Assembly: GCA_004143645.1 (NCBI GenBank)
Contig: RXPK01000038.1
Coordinates: 1,037,980 to 1,101,979 of the forward strand
DNA: 64,000 nt
Source: Protaetia brevitarsis
Taxonomy: Eukaryota > Arthropoda > Insecta > Coleoptera > Scarabaeidae
Direction of reading: 5' to 3'
Positions 46,748-58,784 of the stretch are shown here, piece after piece; position 1 is the first letter of the stretch; every line of letters starts with the position of its first letter. The notes beneath the pieces were generated by a model. It searched no databases. It was not told the origin of the DNA and saw nothing but the letters and a program-made list of their open reading frames with translations. Made by a program: the position numbers and the translations under genes.

Positions 46748-46871
46748 GCGATCATTATTTTTTTTAGGAAAATGCTTCAAAATTAACAATTTTACGTTTT
46801 GAGCCCGTTTATTACCGGAATTAGTACCAATAATCCATTGCAGTTGACTCGTATATATACGGAATAATCGC
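46748..46871. mobile_element. Small TTAA-flanked inverted-repeat element
   Basis: TTAAGCGATCATTATT on the left and AATAATCGCTTAA on the right form short inverted ends with TTAA outside both. The ends resemble, at GCGAT, those of the 20.79-25.32 kb candidate. A 124-bp MITE is plausible, but the arms are short. Confidence 0.35.
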
Positions 46872-46879
46872 TTAACGGA

Positions 46880-48470
46880 GATAATACACAGTTTTCCCTC
46901 CTGGACCAGCTACAAATGACGTTAATCAACTGTTAGAGAGCTGGGTAAATATCCTTCTCCCCCTTTCTTCGAATAGAGTAAACTTAGTATTTATGGACAT
47001 AAAAAGCCATTAGGATATTTAAACCAAAAATGATTCACAAGACAAACGAAGAGTAAGAAGTAATATTAAAAATAAAACTGAACCGAAATACTTGTAGTTT
47101 ACATCGCTTCTAACTGTACAATAGAATGTGTGCATATTAAATTTAATAAACAAAAGAACTTTAGGCGTACATATGTAGGTGTTCATATAAAGAATACATA
47201 AACGTAAGATAAACTTTTTGGTACTCTGGTGCACATTGTTTGAAATTAAGTTTTGTATTTGTAATTTTGAATGAGGAAAGGAGGTGACCTAAAGCAAATT
47301 TATGAGATAAGCGCATTTAAAATAAACGACTCAATCGCTTTTTATTTATATCACATTATACATAAGTATCAATTACAACTGTAAAATGTTTGTGTATGCT
47401 TAAGTAATATACAATCTGTACACTGATTCTACAAAAATATGTGTGTATTTGCACCTTAAAAAGTTCTTGTAGTATATGAGTGTTAATATGTTAGCGACTA
47501 TAAAAAAATATGATTTAAGAATTTAGTTTAAAATAAAATGTTTGGATATATACATATGTTATAGTTTATGATTAATAAGTATAGTTTATATATAAAATGA
47601 TTAACTTATAAATGCAAAACCATAGGAATGCAAACTTGCATTCTAGTTATTTGTGTGATCATTATCCTGTAATATAGCATTAATAATTGTTAGAATGTCA
47701 TTAATATTGTATTAGTATTGTTAGTAAGGTTAATTAATTTGGAATATTAATATTGAACCTATCCCTCCATGTGTTTAACTAATGAAATTTAAGGTAGTTC
47801 ATTAATTTTTTGTTAGAACCACAATTTTTTTTTCTTAAGTGCAGAGATTCATAGCGCATATCAATAATACATTACATTACAAAGTTAAGCGCGGTCAAGA
47901 ATTCATCAAGAATTTCATCATGATAAAGAAGGGGAGAGATACAGAGATATACCTTCTTAAAAGTTAGTTAGTTACCACAGTGCTGTCAAAGGTACGTGAT
48001 CATGTATATGTATTTTCCATGCTTATTGAATGTATTTTGTAATAAATGATTTTCTTATATTTGTTCTTTATATAAAATTTTGTAGCTATACGCATAGAAA
48101 TAAAATATAGTAAAAATATCCCTGTTTTTTATTTATGTCAGGGTCAGAGTGCAATTAGCACTTGCAATTGCAGAGGCAATGAAGAAACCGGAATACAAAA
48201 TACTTGTAGGACTACACTTACCTGGAAGTTCGCGTATAATTTACCTACATCCTAATAAATAGTCTTTAATTTTCCAATATTTTATTCGTTGGACATATAG
48301 ATACAATAATTACTTTACTTTTTTCAACATACCACAGGAAGCTGCCTATTAAGTGTATTTTCTTTGCGGATATAATTACAATTATACTGTAAACCTAATT
48401 AATTAACATAAACGGAGACAAATAAATCAAAATCCAACTCTGTCTAAGTGATGCGACATGAGAGAAAAAT
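46880..48470. other. AT-rich non-coding stretch
   Basis: No feature recognised. Confidence 0.45.
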
Positions 48471-48478
48471 GTAATGTG

Positions 48479-49415
48479 CAGTATGTTCTCGGATGGACTG
48501 GACAAGAGAGAAAAAAAATTGTTTGAAATTTAACAGAAAAATGTCATTCTTTATAAAAAATGCTGCTTGTCTCAAAACCCCCCAATTCTGAAATAAAAAT
48601 CTAAATATTTCTTTTAGCAGTTGAGAAAATTACAAAAACACAAAAATTTAAGTAGTTTAAGTTTCATGCTTTTGTTTAAATCAGATTATTCTGATTATCT
48701 TTTATGATAACCTAATAAGTAAATCAAGTTACGTGTTATTTGTCAATGTCATTACGTATTTGTGTATCTTTATTGAGATTTACTTACTAGTAATGCTAAC
48801 TTTTAGAACACTCTTATAACTTTGTAGTTCAAAAATCTCAACAGAAGTTTCCTAATGTTCACGTGTGCGAGCATGCTTTAGAAAATTTGGAAGAAAAAAT
48901 TGAACAGGTTGTGTACATGACATCAAAGAAAGAAAAAGGATATACGATGAAGAAGATGCTACAACAGTAGTCTAGATTCTGTAGAAACAAATCGGTTAAT
49001 TAGCCAATTACATTTCAAAGAATTTCTAAAGAAAATAAAATTAAACCTTATAAACCGATTTTTGTACATGAATTAAGAAATGGTAATGCAGCTTTGCGTT
49101 TAGACTTTTGCTTATAGGTAGGCAAAAATCAGTGTGTGGTGTGGTGTTATGTATAAAAAATTACGGAAGCGGTAAATTCTGTTACTGAAGATATAATTCA
49201 CAATGTTTATGTAAGTAGAGTTGAAAAGTGTGTAGAGATTTGAAGATAATAAAATGTGTTTTTTTTTTCATTTCAAGTGTGTTTTTGTAATTATCTCAGC
49301 TACTAGAAAAATATATGTATAAGGTTTTTTTTAGAATTGGTGATTTTTTTATAAAGATGATATTTTTGCGTTAAATTTTTTTTTTCTATCTTGTTCATTT
49401 CATCAGGACACACTG
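48479..49415 (+). pseudogene. Decayed mariner-like transposon with roughly 150-bp inverted ends
   Basis: The right end inward reads CAGTGTGTCCTGATGAAATG, and the left end CAGTATGTTCTCGG aligns with it. The alignment continues through AACAAGATAGAAAAAAA / GACAAGAGAGAAAAAAA to an inner block (TTACAAAAACACA at 48631, TGTGTTTTTGTAA at 49277), so the inverted ends are unusually long. Between them, shifted plus-strand frames read KIKPYKPIFVHELRNGNAAL then RLDFC (about 49035-49112), GKNQCVVWCGVM, and NSVTEDIIHNVYVSRVEKCV (about 49170-49230). These match the transposase middle and C-terminal blocks in order, with an internal deletion. TA follows the right end; the left duplicate has become TG. Confidence 0.75.
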
Positions 49416-49424
49416 TATATAAAA

Positions 49425-50600
49425 ATATGGAGGTTATCAATCCCTTGCAAAATGCTCTCTGAAAATCATAAAGATATTTCGATATCATAAATTCAATATG
49501 ATGGAAGATAATTCGAATTACAGGAGAATTATAGTGGAGGTATACATCGTCGTGTAGGGCCAATTTACCTATGAGATCCTTTTCTGTCGAAGAGGGTACA
49601 GTTATTAAACGCTGCATATACTAATGCGTTTGTAGCATGAACATTAGATATTATGTTCTCATTAGATGTATCAGACCCAGGCTAACAACTTCCGATACAA
49701 CTGGTATAATTTTATACTTATATGCAAATTTACAATATTTTGAAGATTCCCGTACAATTATTTATTACCAAGAAGCAACACAGCCGACTTTAAGAATGAA
49801 GAGAGAGTAAGTGCCGAGGACATGCAGACGACATAGCATTTAAATGACTTTGAATATTCTCTAGTGCATGTAAACTAGATTCACTGGAAAGAGAGTGGTA
49901 AATTTGCATATCATCGGGGTGCATTTATATGGAACACGTAGAATATTAAAAAAGATTATATTTCGATTGTGTAATTGTTTTTTAAAACAACACTTGCTAT
50001 CTTCCAGGCATGCTAATTGACGTGGATTTATGCTTACCTACTATGTTTTCAGTATTTTTACTAAACTAATAAATAAATATGATTACTGATATAAATTTTT
50101 ATAATATCCATGTAAGGATTTTTTTATTTAAACTTGTAATAAGTGAAACTTAAATATTACTATAATTCAAAACGATGCTGGATTTCTCTTGCATTTACAA
50201 TCTATAAATCTTATTTTGTTTACTTTACAAGGGTATGCTTAAGTTAGTTTCCAAAATATAAAAAAGAAAACATGAAATTTCTATCCAAAATGTTTGAAAA
50301 TCCAGTACTTTGAAATAAACTGAGCAAGTTCTAGTAGATTGGTAAGGATAAAACGAACCTAAATGAAACCATGTTGGTAAGTATATCTATTTAAACATAT
50401 TTAATGTGATCATTACTGTGTTTGTATTTACTGTTTCAAAAACCCTAGAGAAAACTGACATTATTGCTAATGCGGACCTGTAATTTTCAACAATGTGTCA
50501 GTACTTCCTTCTTTGTGAATAGGTACTCAGCTCTCTGAAATACAGCACTATATTATATCTATATTTTAACAAGTAGTTTAGTAAATATTTCTCCGATATT
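49425..50600. other. AT-rich non-coding stretch
   Basis: No feature recognised. A 104-codon minus frame (49617-49303) overlaps the transposon end and is not credible. Confidence 0.45.
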
Positions 50601-50604
50601 TGTA

Positions 50605-50919
50605 CAGTGAAACCTCATTAACCCGCGAATCAATTGGGGCCAGAGCCGGTCCAGGTTAACGAAAATTCGAGTTACACGGACACTAGGGTAAAAAAATAAA
50701 ATAAGACAGTACATACTTACAGAAAAATAGCTTCATTTCGTAGATAAATAAATACACTCAAAAAAGAAACTAAACAATTATATTTTTAAATTCATTTTAA
50801 GCAATATACGCCATTATGTGATACAACGCGCGTTTCTAAAAAAAAAATTATCTGTCAAAATTGATCCGGGTTATCCGACGATCCGAGTTCACGGGGTCCG
50901 ACTTAACGAGGTTCCACTG
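50605..50919. mobile_element. pogo/Tigger-type MITE, 315 bp
   Basis: Ends CAGTGAAACCTCATTAACCC and, inverted, CAGTGGAACCTCGTTAAGTC are characteristic of pogo/Tigger termini. TA flanks both sides (50603-50604 and 50920-50921). No transposase is retained. Confidence 0.85.
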
Positions 50920-51112
50920 TACTCGATATCGAAATCCGATCAGAACTCATAGTTACATATAAGCTTATTTTTGCGTTTTTTATTTTTACTTTTTGTTGTG
51001 GGAGTTTGAAGACTTGAAGTCTCCGGAAACACTGCAGCCTCTTGACTTTTTGTATTTGATCTCCCATTACTCTTACCCACTAAATTATATCAACAATTTC
51101 AGTATCCTAGCA

Positions 51113-51345
51113 ATCTGATGATCTATCTAATGATCGAAAGTAATCATCTAGGTTCATTTTTAGCTTGCCAAAAATTGCGTCCAGAGCTTCGCATTGACAC
51201 AGAATGTGATAAGCGTCCCTGTCATCCCATTACAGAGTCTGCAGTTGGTATCTCCAGTGTTGATGCCAATTTTCTAGGAAGATGATTCGTCAGTCTGCTT
51301 CTTTGATGGTCCCTTAATAAAGGCCTTTCCATGTATTTGCCTGAT
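51113..51345 (-). pseudogene. RNase H tail of an I/Jockey-like retrotransposon
   Basis: On the minus strand, LLRDHQRSRLTNHLPRK (about 51320-51272) is followed, after a shift, by GINTGDTNCRLCNG. Another shift leads to RDAYHILCQCEALDAIFGKL (about 51217-51160) and a stop at 51113. The Cys-x-x-Cys...His-x-x-x-Cys-x-Cys pattern is the Cys-rich knuckle at the end of these ORF2 proteins. The upstream end stops within about 12 bases of the 51356 transposon, so that element may have split this copy. Confidence 0.75.
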
Positions 51346-51355
51346 TATTGTATCC

Positions 51356-53088
51356 TACACTGAGAAAAATGGTTGGTTTAATCCAACATAAAATTTTGTG
51401 TTGTTATTTTTACGTTAGCCCAAAATAAAATAACGTTAAAGAGATCCGTTATTGTGTTTGACTAAAACATATACGTTGCGTTAACATTTTTCTTATAGAT
51501 TAACGATATTTAGTGTTGATTTATGGGTGACCACTTTACGTATGTTCTTTTAAAATAAAGTGCAACGTCAACTCAAACTTATAAATTTGGGTTGTTTTAA
51601 TATATGCAAAGTGTTGAAACAATATTAATTCATTTTTGCGTAACCATAAATCACAGTTAAATTAAAAATATTAGCGGTAAATTTTAATATGCTCTGCGCA
51701 TGTTCTTGAACAATCACATCGTACGTCCGAAAGCAATTTTGATTCACCGTGTCAACCCTGGACGAAAATATCAAGTAATGTAGACGGCGGATGAAATGGC
51801 AGGTAAATTTTTGCGTTCAGGATTATCCAAGCAAATTTCCAAATGCCCGTGTGTAATACTTATTAGTGAATCATATTGATTGATCATTATTATCACTGAT
51901 CTGATCTGTAAACATATTCAATTTATAGTGTTGCCTGGGATGTGCAAAATAAGAACAGATAATTTATTAAAACTGTAAACTGTTAATAGGTACCTAAGCA
52001 TCTTGTTAGTTTGTTAGCTAAAATATTGAAATAAATGTATTTTCTTATTAAAATTGTTATTTGTTTTAGCAATTACGTAATTGCTGTAACTCTTTTATTA
52101 ATATTTGATTATTTGCTAAACAACTAATTAATACTCTCAGAAAAGTAAAAATGTCAAATTAACAAAATGCCCGTTGTTGAATTTTTTGATTATAATGACG
52201 AAAAATTGTGTTAAATCAAAGCAATTTCCCAGGTTTTATAAAAAGAAATAGCTTGAATCTGCTTACTTAAATTAAAGTTTCAACTTGTTCTAATTAACAA
52301 TGAAAATGGTTCCTTTAATATTACTGGAAACTTAATACGTTTTCTTTTCCATTCAACTAAAAATGCCGTTAGATAGACGAACCTGAAGCATTAAATAAAA
52401 TTATGTTTTGGGTTGTGGAAATTGAAGAATATCACTACGATAGTAGCATTACATCTATTTTGTAGCAGTTTTCTCCCTGTACAGTAGAGCAATACGGAAA
52501 TTGTCACATAGATGGCGCTTCTCCTATTTCATTCCAGTACCAGAAAATACTTAGTATAAATAGCAAGGCAAATGCGATTATAAAATATTAATCTGGCATA
52601 AACATCCTACCAGATAAACATCTAATAGGAGTCGTGTTTGTTGAAGACGACATTTTTTTGGATCAATTAAATAAAATTATAGTTATTCAAAACCATAATT
52701 TTTGTACAACACATGAAAATAATCTTATTTTAAGTTACTTTTATTAGTTATAATAATATTCATCTAACCATTACAATAAGAGGTTTTGAAACTTTCTTTC
52801 TATTGAATCAAACGAAAATAATTTTATTTTAAACAAATTATATACTACAGCCAACACAATGTAGGGTTTGCTTGAAACATAAACTTTGTCCAGTGAAAGC
52901 ATATTTTGCGTTGACGTTACTCATCTTTTTGTGTTCTTGTTACTTAATTTAGTGTCCAACCAACATTTTATACTATCACTGTTTTATACGTTGAATAAAC
53001 CCAATGGTTGTGTTGTTTATATACAACCCAACAAGTGTGTTAAAGTAACGCATTTTGCGTTGACTAAACACATTTTTTTCTCGGTGTA
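51356..53088. mobile_element. TACACYGAGAAAA-family element, 1.7 kb, containing an inverted chimeric repeat
   Basis: The left end TACACTGAGAAAAATGGTTG and the right end, inverted TACACCGAGAAAAAAATGTG, are terminal inverted repeats. Subterminal words such as GTTGGGTT, AACGCAAAA and TTGTGTTG are abundant on both sides. No transposase frame. Inside, 52124-52640 is the third copy of the chimeric repeat on the minus strand. Confidence 0.65.
52124..52640 (-). mobile_element. Three-copy chimeric repeat family, copy 3
   Basis: The minus strand matches copies 1 and 2 from CACGACTCCTATTAGATG (52639) to ACTTTTCTGAGAGTATT (about 52126), including TACAGGGAGAAAACTGCTAC and the block AGATGGCGCTTCTCC (52509, plus strand). 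The RNase H coding scrap at the start of copies 1 and 2 is missing. Confidence 0.75.
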
Positions 53089-53089
53089 A

Positions 53090-55420
53090 TATGCTTTATG
53101 TTTTCTATTTCCTGGATTAGATCCGCTTGCTCTTGATTTAGAGTTTTCCCCGATGCCATTACTCAATTACTGCCATCTGTAGTCTTGATGCTGCCTCGCT
53201 AAAGGTACCCTTGAGTGTCTTCGAGGAGTGCCGTTACTTTTGCGTTTTCTTAAGGCATTAATCACTTCTAGATGGTAGTTGTGATTAGAATACTGCATAA
53301 GTATTAATAGTTTTAATAAACCTTCGTATTTTTTAATAAATTGGCAAATGCAGTATATTAATTCCAGTGCTTACACCTTAAACCAGTTGGTAAGTTGGTA
53401 AACAGCCCAAACTGCGATGCAGGAAACATATTAATTAAAATGGTAGATTTCTTTAAAATATACTTCCTTACCATATATGTACTGTTAAGGACCGTTTTAC
53501 CATAACACGAAGCTGACGGCGACCGAAGGGCAATCGTGCGAGATCGGCAGCCTGCGAGGGTTCCCCGCAAAGGGAACGAGTGGCGACGCGGAAATATAGA
53601 CACTACTTTTGATACTTTGAGTGGCGTATCGCCTAATGTTCTAAAGTTCTTATTAAGTTTAAAATAAAGAGTTTATATAATAAAGGAAAGTTAGACTGTG
53701 CACAGCTTTACCCCAAAACCCCGCCTTTACAGTACTTTCTGAACTAGTGAATTTGATATGCAAATCAAACATCAAACTAAAGAATTCTCTAATAAAATAA
53801 TACCTATGACTCAAATTCGTCAGCCATTAGTTATTTTGCGTGAAATTTTGTTTAATGTAAATACAGTTAGTAATATAATTAACGACTTTATAAGATAAAA
53901 ATATGAATTTAGTAACAATAATAACTTATTTTTCCTAAAAAGCATCTCATCTATTTAGCCAAGTGCGTTTAAAATTGTTGTTGCCTTAAAATTGAACTAG
54001 AACTTTCAGTTGATGTTGTTAAGAACGCAACGTTTATTAATCACAGGCGACATAAATTTTGTACTTAATTTCGACGACATTTGCTTTTTCGGTAAAATAA
54101 CATGGCTATAAAAACGGCAATTCAAGTTGCTAGCTATTTTAATTAAGTTGGTAATCATGGCGTTTGATTGCTACTGTTTAAAACATTAATTTGACACAGG
54201 TCATTAACAAAATATAAGCAATATTCGAATGCATGCTTCGTATTGAATCTTAATTGATAGCCCCCATTTAATTCGAATATACAGTTGTTGGGATAATTGA
54301 AGTGTATTTGTGATGTCTCTTTATTAATGAATTAATTACGCTAATAGCAGAGCACTGTATTTTGGTAGCATATCTTAATCAAGCGTGATTATACTACTTA
54401 ACGAATTTGTTTGTTTTTGGAACACAGCGTCGATTCAAATTAAGTACTAATTTGAGGACACTTTTTTTCACAATACCATTCATACAGTTGTTCTTGATAA
54501 AATAATATTATCGAAAGAAATAAAACTGATTCGAGATGACGGAATGACACTTAATGCAACGTTCATTCTTTTTCTAATAACAAGGACACTATTTAGTAAA
54601 GTATTTATTTTTTGCTTAGTGTAGTGGTTTTAGTAATGTTCGCAAATCTTGAAAATATTTTGGTTTCTATATGCCTATAAAATTTCCTTAAAGGAGATTT
54701 TGTTTTTGAGTTGGTTCAAATTGAGTACCTTTCTTTTTAAACTCTAGTCGTCCACGTGAGCAATATGAGTAAACCCACACGAAAATATTTTAAGTCTCAA
54801 GAAATTTCAAATATCTGCAGAAGCTGACGTCCTAGATTTTATATACTATAATCGTCAAAATTTAACTAGCAGAGTGCAGGAAAGAGCGCGCTGCTTTAGA
54901 ATAGAAACAGACATATACCGTGTCTCTCACCACATGCTTAACGCCCAATATCGTTTCAACATTGGCATCGGTGCGTATTGCAAGTCATTTTATGCATAGT
55001 ATAAGATCTCTAAACTAAAGTTAAATTTTTGTCCGACTGTTGTCAAAACAGTTTCCCCATTGCATAAAATGCCCTTAATTTTTGCGTATCAACTCTCGAT
55101 GTGGAGAAGCAACGGGCAATTGGCGTGCAATTGTTTGGTTTTAACTGTTTTTTGGTCAATTTGTTAACACCTATAATTTCATATTTATGGAAAATCAATG
55201 AGGGCGAAACCATGCCGTGTACTACAGCTGGAGTCTTTATATAATATGCTTAATAAAATAGTTTATTTTAGTCAAAAAAACAAATTATTAAGTTGAAGAT
55301 CTACTTTATTAATTTCAGATAATTTCATTTTTTACAATCAAATAAATATTTATTTATGAGTATTAATTGTAGAGTTATTCAACAAAGTAAGCTTTACCAT
55401 TCCAAACAAAGAGATTTTGC
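53090..55420. other. Mostly AT-rich non-coding stretch
   Basis: A GC-richer patch at 53490-53600 contains the hairpin GTTCCC/GGGAAC (53561-53578). The 81-codon minus frame over it has no motif. Nothing else recognised. Confidence 0.4.
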
Positions 55421-55424
55421 TTTG

Positions 55425-55568
55425 TCACTGATATCAGTTATTTTCAAGTCAAAGCTACACTTTTTGATAAGGAAGAAATATCCTAGCTAAATCGCTATTT
55501 GTTTCAAATATTTTTTTCTTAGGATCTAATAAATATTTCTTTGTTATTATTTAAAAGAATAATTCTTT
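55425..55568 (+). repeat. Dispersed repeat, copy 2
   Basis: Second copy of the 36212-36355 repeat, with CACTGATATCAG, CGCTATTTGTTTCAAAT and TATTTAAAAGAATAATT. It abuts the coding-like remnant that follows. Confidence 0.65.
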
Positions 55569-55569
55569 T

Positions 55570-55870
55570 CTTCTCTTGTTTAGGCTCTTGTCCTCACTCG
55601 TTGTCCAATTTTCTACTAAGCTCGTCACCTCACTATCTTGTTCCTTTGTTTCTACTTATTTTTTGCTTATGCTGCCATTGCCTCTTTATCCCATTTGTAT
55701 TTCTCCATTAATTACTATTTTCTTGTAGTTTACTTTGTCTTTATTTCCTTTTCTCCATTCTTTCCTCACAATGCTTTTTAATTCCTTTTGAATGAATCTT
55801 TCTTCTATTATTAAATCGTTGTCAATATATTTCTTTGTCTAAATGTGTTCGTAAATTGATTAATCAGATC
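55570..55870 (-). pseudogene. Possible retrotransposon ORF1-like remnant
   Basis: The minus strand reads IIEERFIQKELKSIVRKEWR and KVNYKKIVINGEIQMG, then, past stops, VETKEQDSEVTSLVENW and a Lys/Arg-rich end. The composition (Glu/Lys/Arg-rich helix, then Lys-Ile-x-Ile-x-Gly) resembles the C-terminal part of ORF1-like proteins of insect non-LTR elements. The match is from general pattern only. The strand is purine-rich throughout, which could by itself produce such a translation. Confidence 0.3.
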
Positions 55871-55879
55871 CATTCACCG

Positions 55880-57750
55880 CAAAAACAACTAATTACCGGT
55901 CAGTAAATGGTAGATATACAAGTTTCGAAAAGTCCAGCCCTTATCGTAATGTAGCCGATAGTAGCTTAGAAGAGTGCATGCTAAATCGCCAGTAACCACC
56001 GGAGAGTTAATGTCAAACCTTAAAAAAAACTCCTTAGAGTGTTACTTCATGTGCATTAGAAACAGTTATTAGTTAATTCAAACCACTTTGAAGGTGTTTG
56101 TTTTTTCAATAACAAAATTACCCAATTACTCAGATAAATTGTGAATCATATGTTTGTTGGGCAATTCTAATGAGATAACACGTATGTTGCTATTTGAAGG
56201 TTTACGCTTTAACGGGTTCCAAATAGGTACCGCGACTGCTGATACTTAAATATGATTATATTGTTTACACAGTACATTTTTAAGTATATTGTTAGGCTGA
56301 AACACTGTTCAGTAATATAGCCAAAAATAGAAACTTAACACTGAGTACCAACGTTAACGTTTCGAATTTTTTTTATTACGTGCTTTACCGGTAAACATAT
56401 TGTTGTACGTGTTAAAACATCCATACCTCAGCTATGTTACTCTCGTAAACCACATTTCTAATTATTATTACTTATTATTCCTTCATAACTGAATGCGTAT
56501 TTATTGTCCAATTCAAATAAGTCATTGTAAACAAATATATGTTTACACGCAACAGATATTAAGAAATTTTAGGAAAAACCAATAAAGCTAAGGATATTTC
56601 TCAACGAGTAATAATTATCATTTTGGATTATAAATCTGCTTTACTTAATTGAATAATAAGTTATGAATCATTATCTCACAGAAACATGTTTTGTTAAAAT
56701 ACTTAATCAATACTTATCAAGCTTTATATACAACAGAAACCAGATCAATTACGAAAAGAAGCGTGGCGTTCATTCATATAAGGACGTCTAACTGTTTGTG
56801 GCTGATATGGTTCGTGCAGTAAATATTCGTTTCATGCTGATTAATTTCGTGCAGTTTCGAACTTTGCCCATACACAAACACTTATAAAGTGTGTATGGTA
56901 TATAAATATCCTGTATGTTTTGGAACAAGACATGACAAGTATTTTGGAATAGAAGAAGTACAGTGTAACCTTTATTTAACGGATATCTGCCTAAAATCAT
57001 GCCTCAACGTAATATAAGTAAAACTAATTTTCATTATAGTTTTCGTATGAAAAAGAAAAATAAGGATAATTCGATTTTTTGGAGTTGTATAAAGGAAAAA
57101 AAATCTGAAAAGTGTTGAGGCAACATCATCATGGAGAATAACAGAATAATTTGAGAAAGCTGTGTAAGCCCAGTGTTGCAGCGACAGAAGTGAAGCAGTG
57201 TATGTTCAATGCTAAAAAATGAGCTAGGGAAGACCATAATTATTTCCCGATATCAAAAATGTATTACAATGAGTTTGAAGAACTGTATAATCAAGTACTG
57301 GATTTAGTGACAGAAATACCAAATTTTTCTTCAGTGAAAAGTAGTTTGAATGATTGTAGAATGCACACGACATGCAGAGACATCTCGCTACAGTAACTTT
57401 TCTTGTATAATTGTTTAATATATTTAATCAAAAAATATACAATCACACTATAACAAGGATTACATATTAACAACAATAGATGTTGAAGTAACAAAATAGA
57501 TTTTGTTAGGAAAATATTGAGCTAGCCAAAATTATAATTAATTCTACAAGAAAAACATAGTGAAAGCAATACATTATTTCGTTGTTTTTATCTTACTAAC
57601 TTAACAAATCCAATAAGCACACAAGTGTTCTTCAAATGGGCATTAGTCAGAACTAAGCATTAAGCTAGCTAAAACCGCAATTAATTTAATTTATGTAGTT
57701 CAAATTATCTTTTTTTTTCTTCCTACTCTTTTATGCACAAAATTCTCGAT
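55880..57750. other. AT-rich non-coding stretch
   Basis: Three minus frames of 67-70 codons between 56788 and 57494 have no motifs. Nothing else seen. Confidence 0.4.
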
Positions 57751-57756
57751 TCATAT

Positions 57757-58403
57757 AGTAGCTAAACCGGTGTAAAGGTAATAATAGATTTCCTTTCGGT
57801 AAAATTAACTTAATGTAATACAATTACGTTACGTAAAAAGTTAGTTCACAGAACATTGGAGAAAGTGGAAAATACATTATTGTTACAAAATAACGATAAC
57901 ATTCCCCAACCGTCCCAACTAAATGCACATGCCGCGGTAGACTTTATTTATTTTGACATCGTTCGTCGCCTTTAATCCCAAATTTTATTTCATATACGTG
58001 TTAAGGGATGTCCAGAGATCGTTTAAAAAAATATATATAAAAATGACAGTATTTTTGCTGCAATTTTTATAAACAATTAAATTTAATCGATCCGATTAAA
58101 TGCAAGCGCCGGTCGCCGTAGACTATATTTATTTGTTTATAGAAATTGCCAAGTGCAAAAATATTGTCATTTTTATATTTTTTGAAATGATCTCTGGACA
58201 TTCCTTAACACACCTGTGAATTTAAATAAAGCCTACCGCGGCGTGTGCATTTAGTTGGGGTGGTTAGGATTAGGAGTGTTAAAAGCATTGCTATTTTCTA
58301 ACAATATCGTATTTTCCACTTTTTGCAATGTTCTGCGAACTAACTTTATTTACGTTAATTTTAACGAAAAAAAACTATTGCTAACTTCACACCGGTATAG
58401 TAT
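57757..58403. repeat. Large palindrome, about 300-bp arms
   Basis: The left arm (57757-58075) and right arm (58135-58403) match inverted from ACCGGTGT at the edges to AAAAATGACA and GCAATTTTTATAAAC at the centre. Landmarks are AGTTAGTTCACAGAACATTG and CCAACTAAATGCACATGCCG. The 59-base loop contains a third, diverged copy of the TTAAATGCAAGCGCCGG...GTAGACT motif present in both arms. A large foldback transposon is likely. The 62-codon frame at 58255 is a by-product. Confidence 0.8.
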
Positions 58404-58560
58404 CAAATTTATGGAATTTATTCTATTACAAAAAATGTCGTAAAAGAGGCTGCTCTTCTATTTCAGTCCAATAATAATGCATATTTGAAATAAATTGTAC
58501 GTCAGGCACGGCGATATCCATTTGCAGGATGTATACAACTGACGGATACGATACACGGTA

Positions 58561-58784
58561 ACAGCAGTACTGCATGCACTTTCGGAATGACCGCCTTTAG
58601 AGTAGCGTTAGCCGCGCTAGTCACAGTCTATTCTATTGTGTTTCACCATATAAATATAAAAACATTCTATTCATTCGTTCGCATTCAACATATTTGCTCA
58701 TATGTCGCGAAATAGAATAGGCGGCGATTGCTGTTCTAATACAGGCGGTTATTTCGAAAGTCAACGACTGTACATACTGCTGTG
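58561..58784. repeat. Foldback with CAGCAGTA/TACTGCTG ends
   Basis: The left arm starts ACAGCAGTACTGCATGCACT and continues ACCGCCTTTAG. The right arm is its complement, ending GTCAACGACTGTACATACTG. Its outer end is shared with the next element, whose first bases are TACTGCTGTG, so the two may belong to one family. Confidence 0.65.

Noticed and set aside
51115..51141. A fourth hammerhead-like CTGATGA...GAAAG
   Set aside because: It lies inside the antisense of the RNase H tail coding sequence, the helix would reuse core bases (GATC/GATC), and GAAAC is absent.
53490..53600. Ribosomal RNA-like GC-rich block
   Set aside because: The hairpin and GC content suggested structured RNA, but no rRNA landmark sequence could be recognised.
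58255..58443. 62-codon plus-strand frame
   Set aside because: It lies wholly in the right arm of the large palindrome and is not kept as a frame in the left arm.
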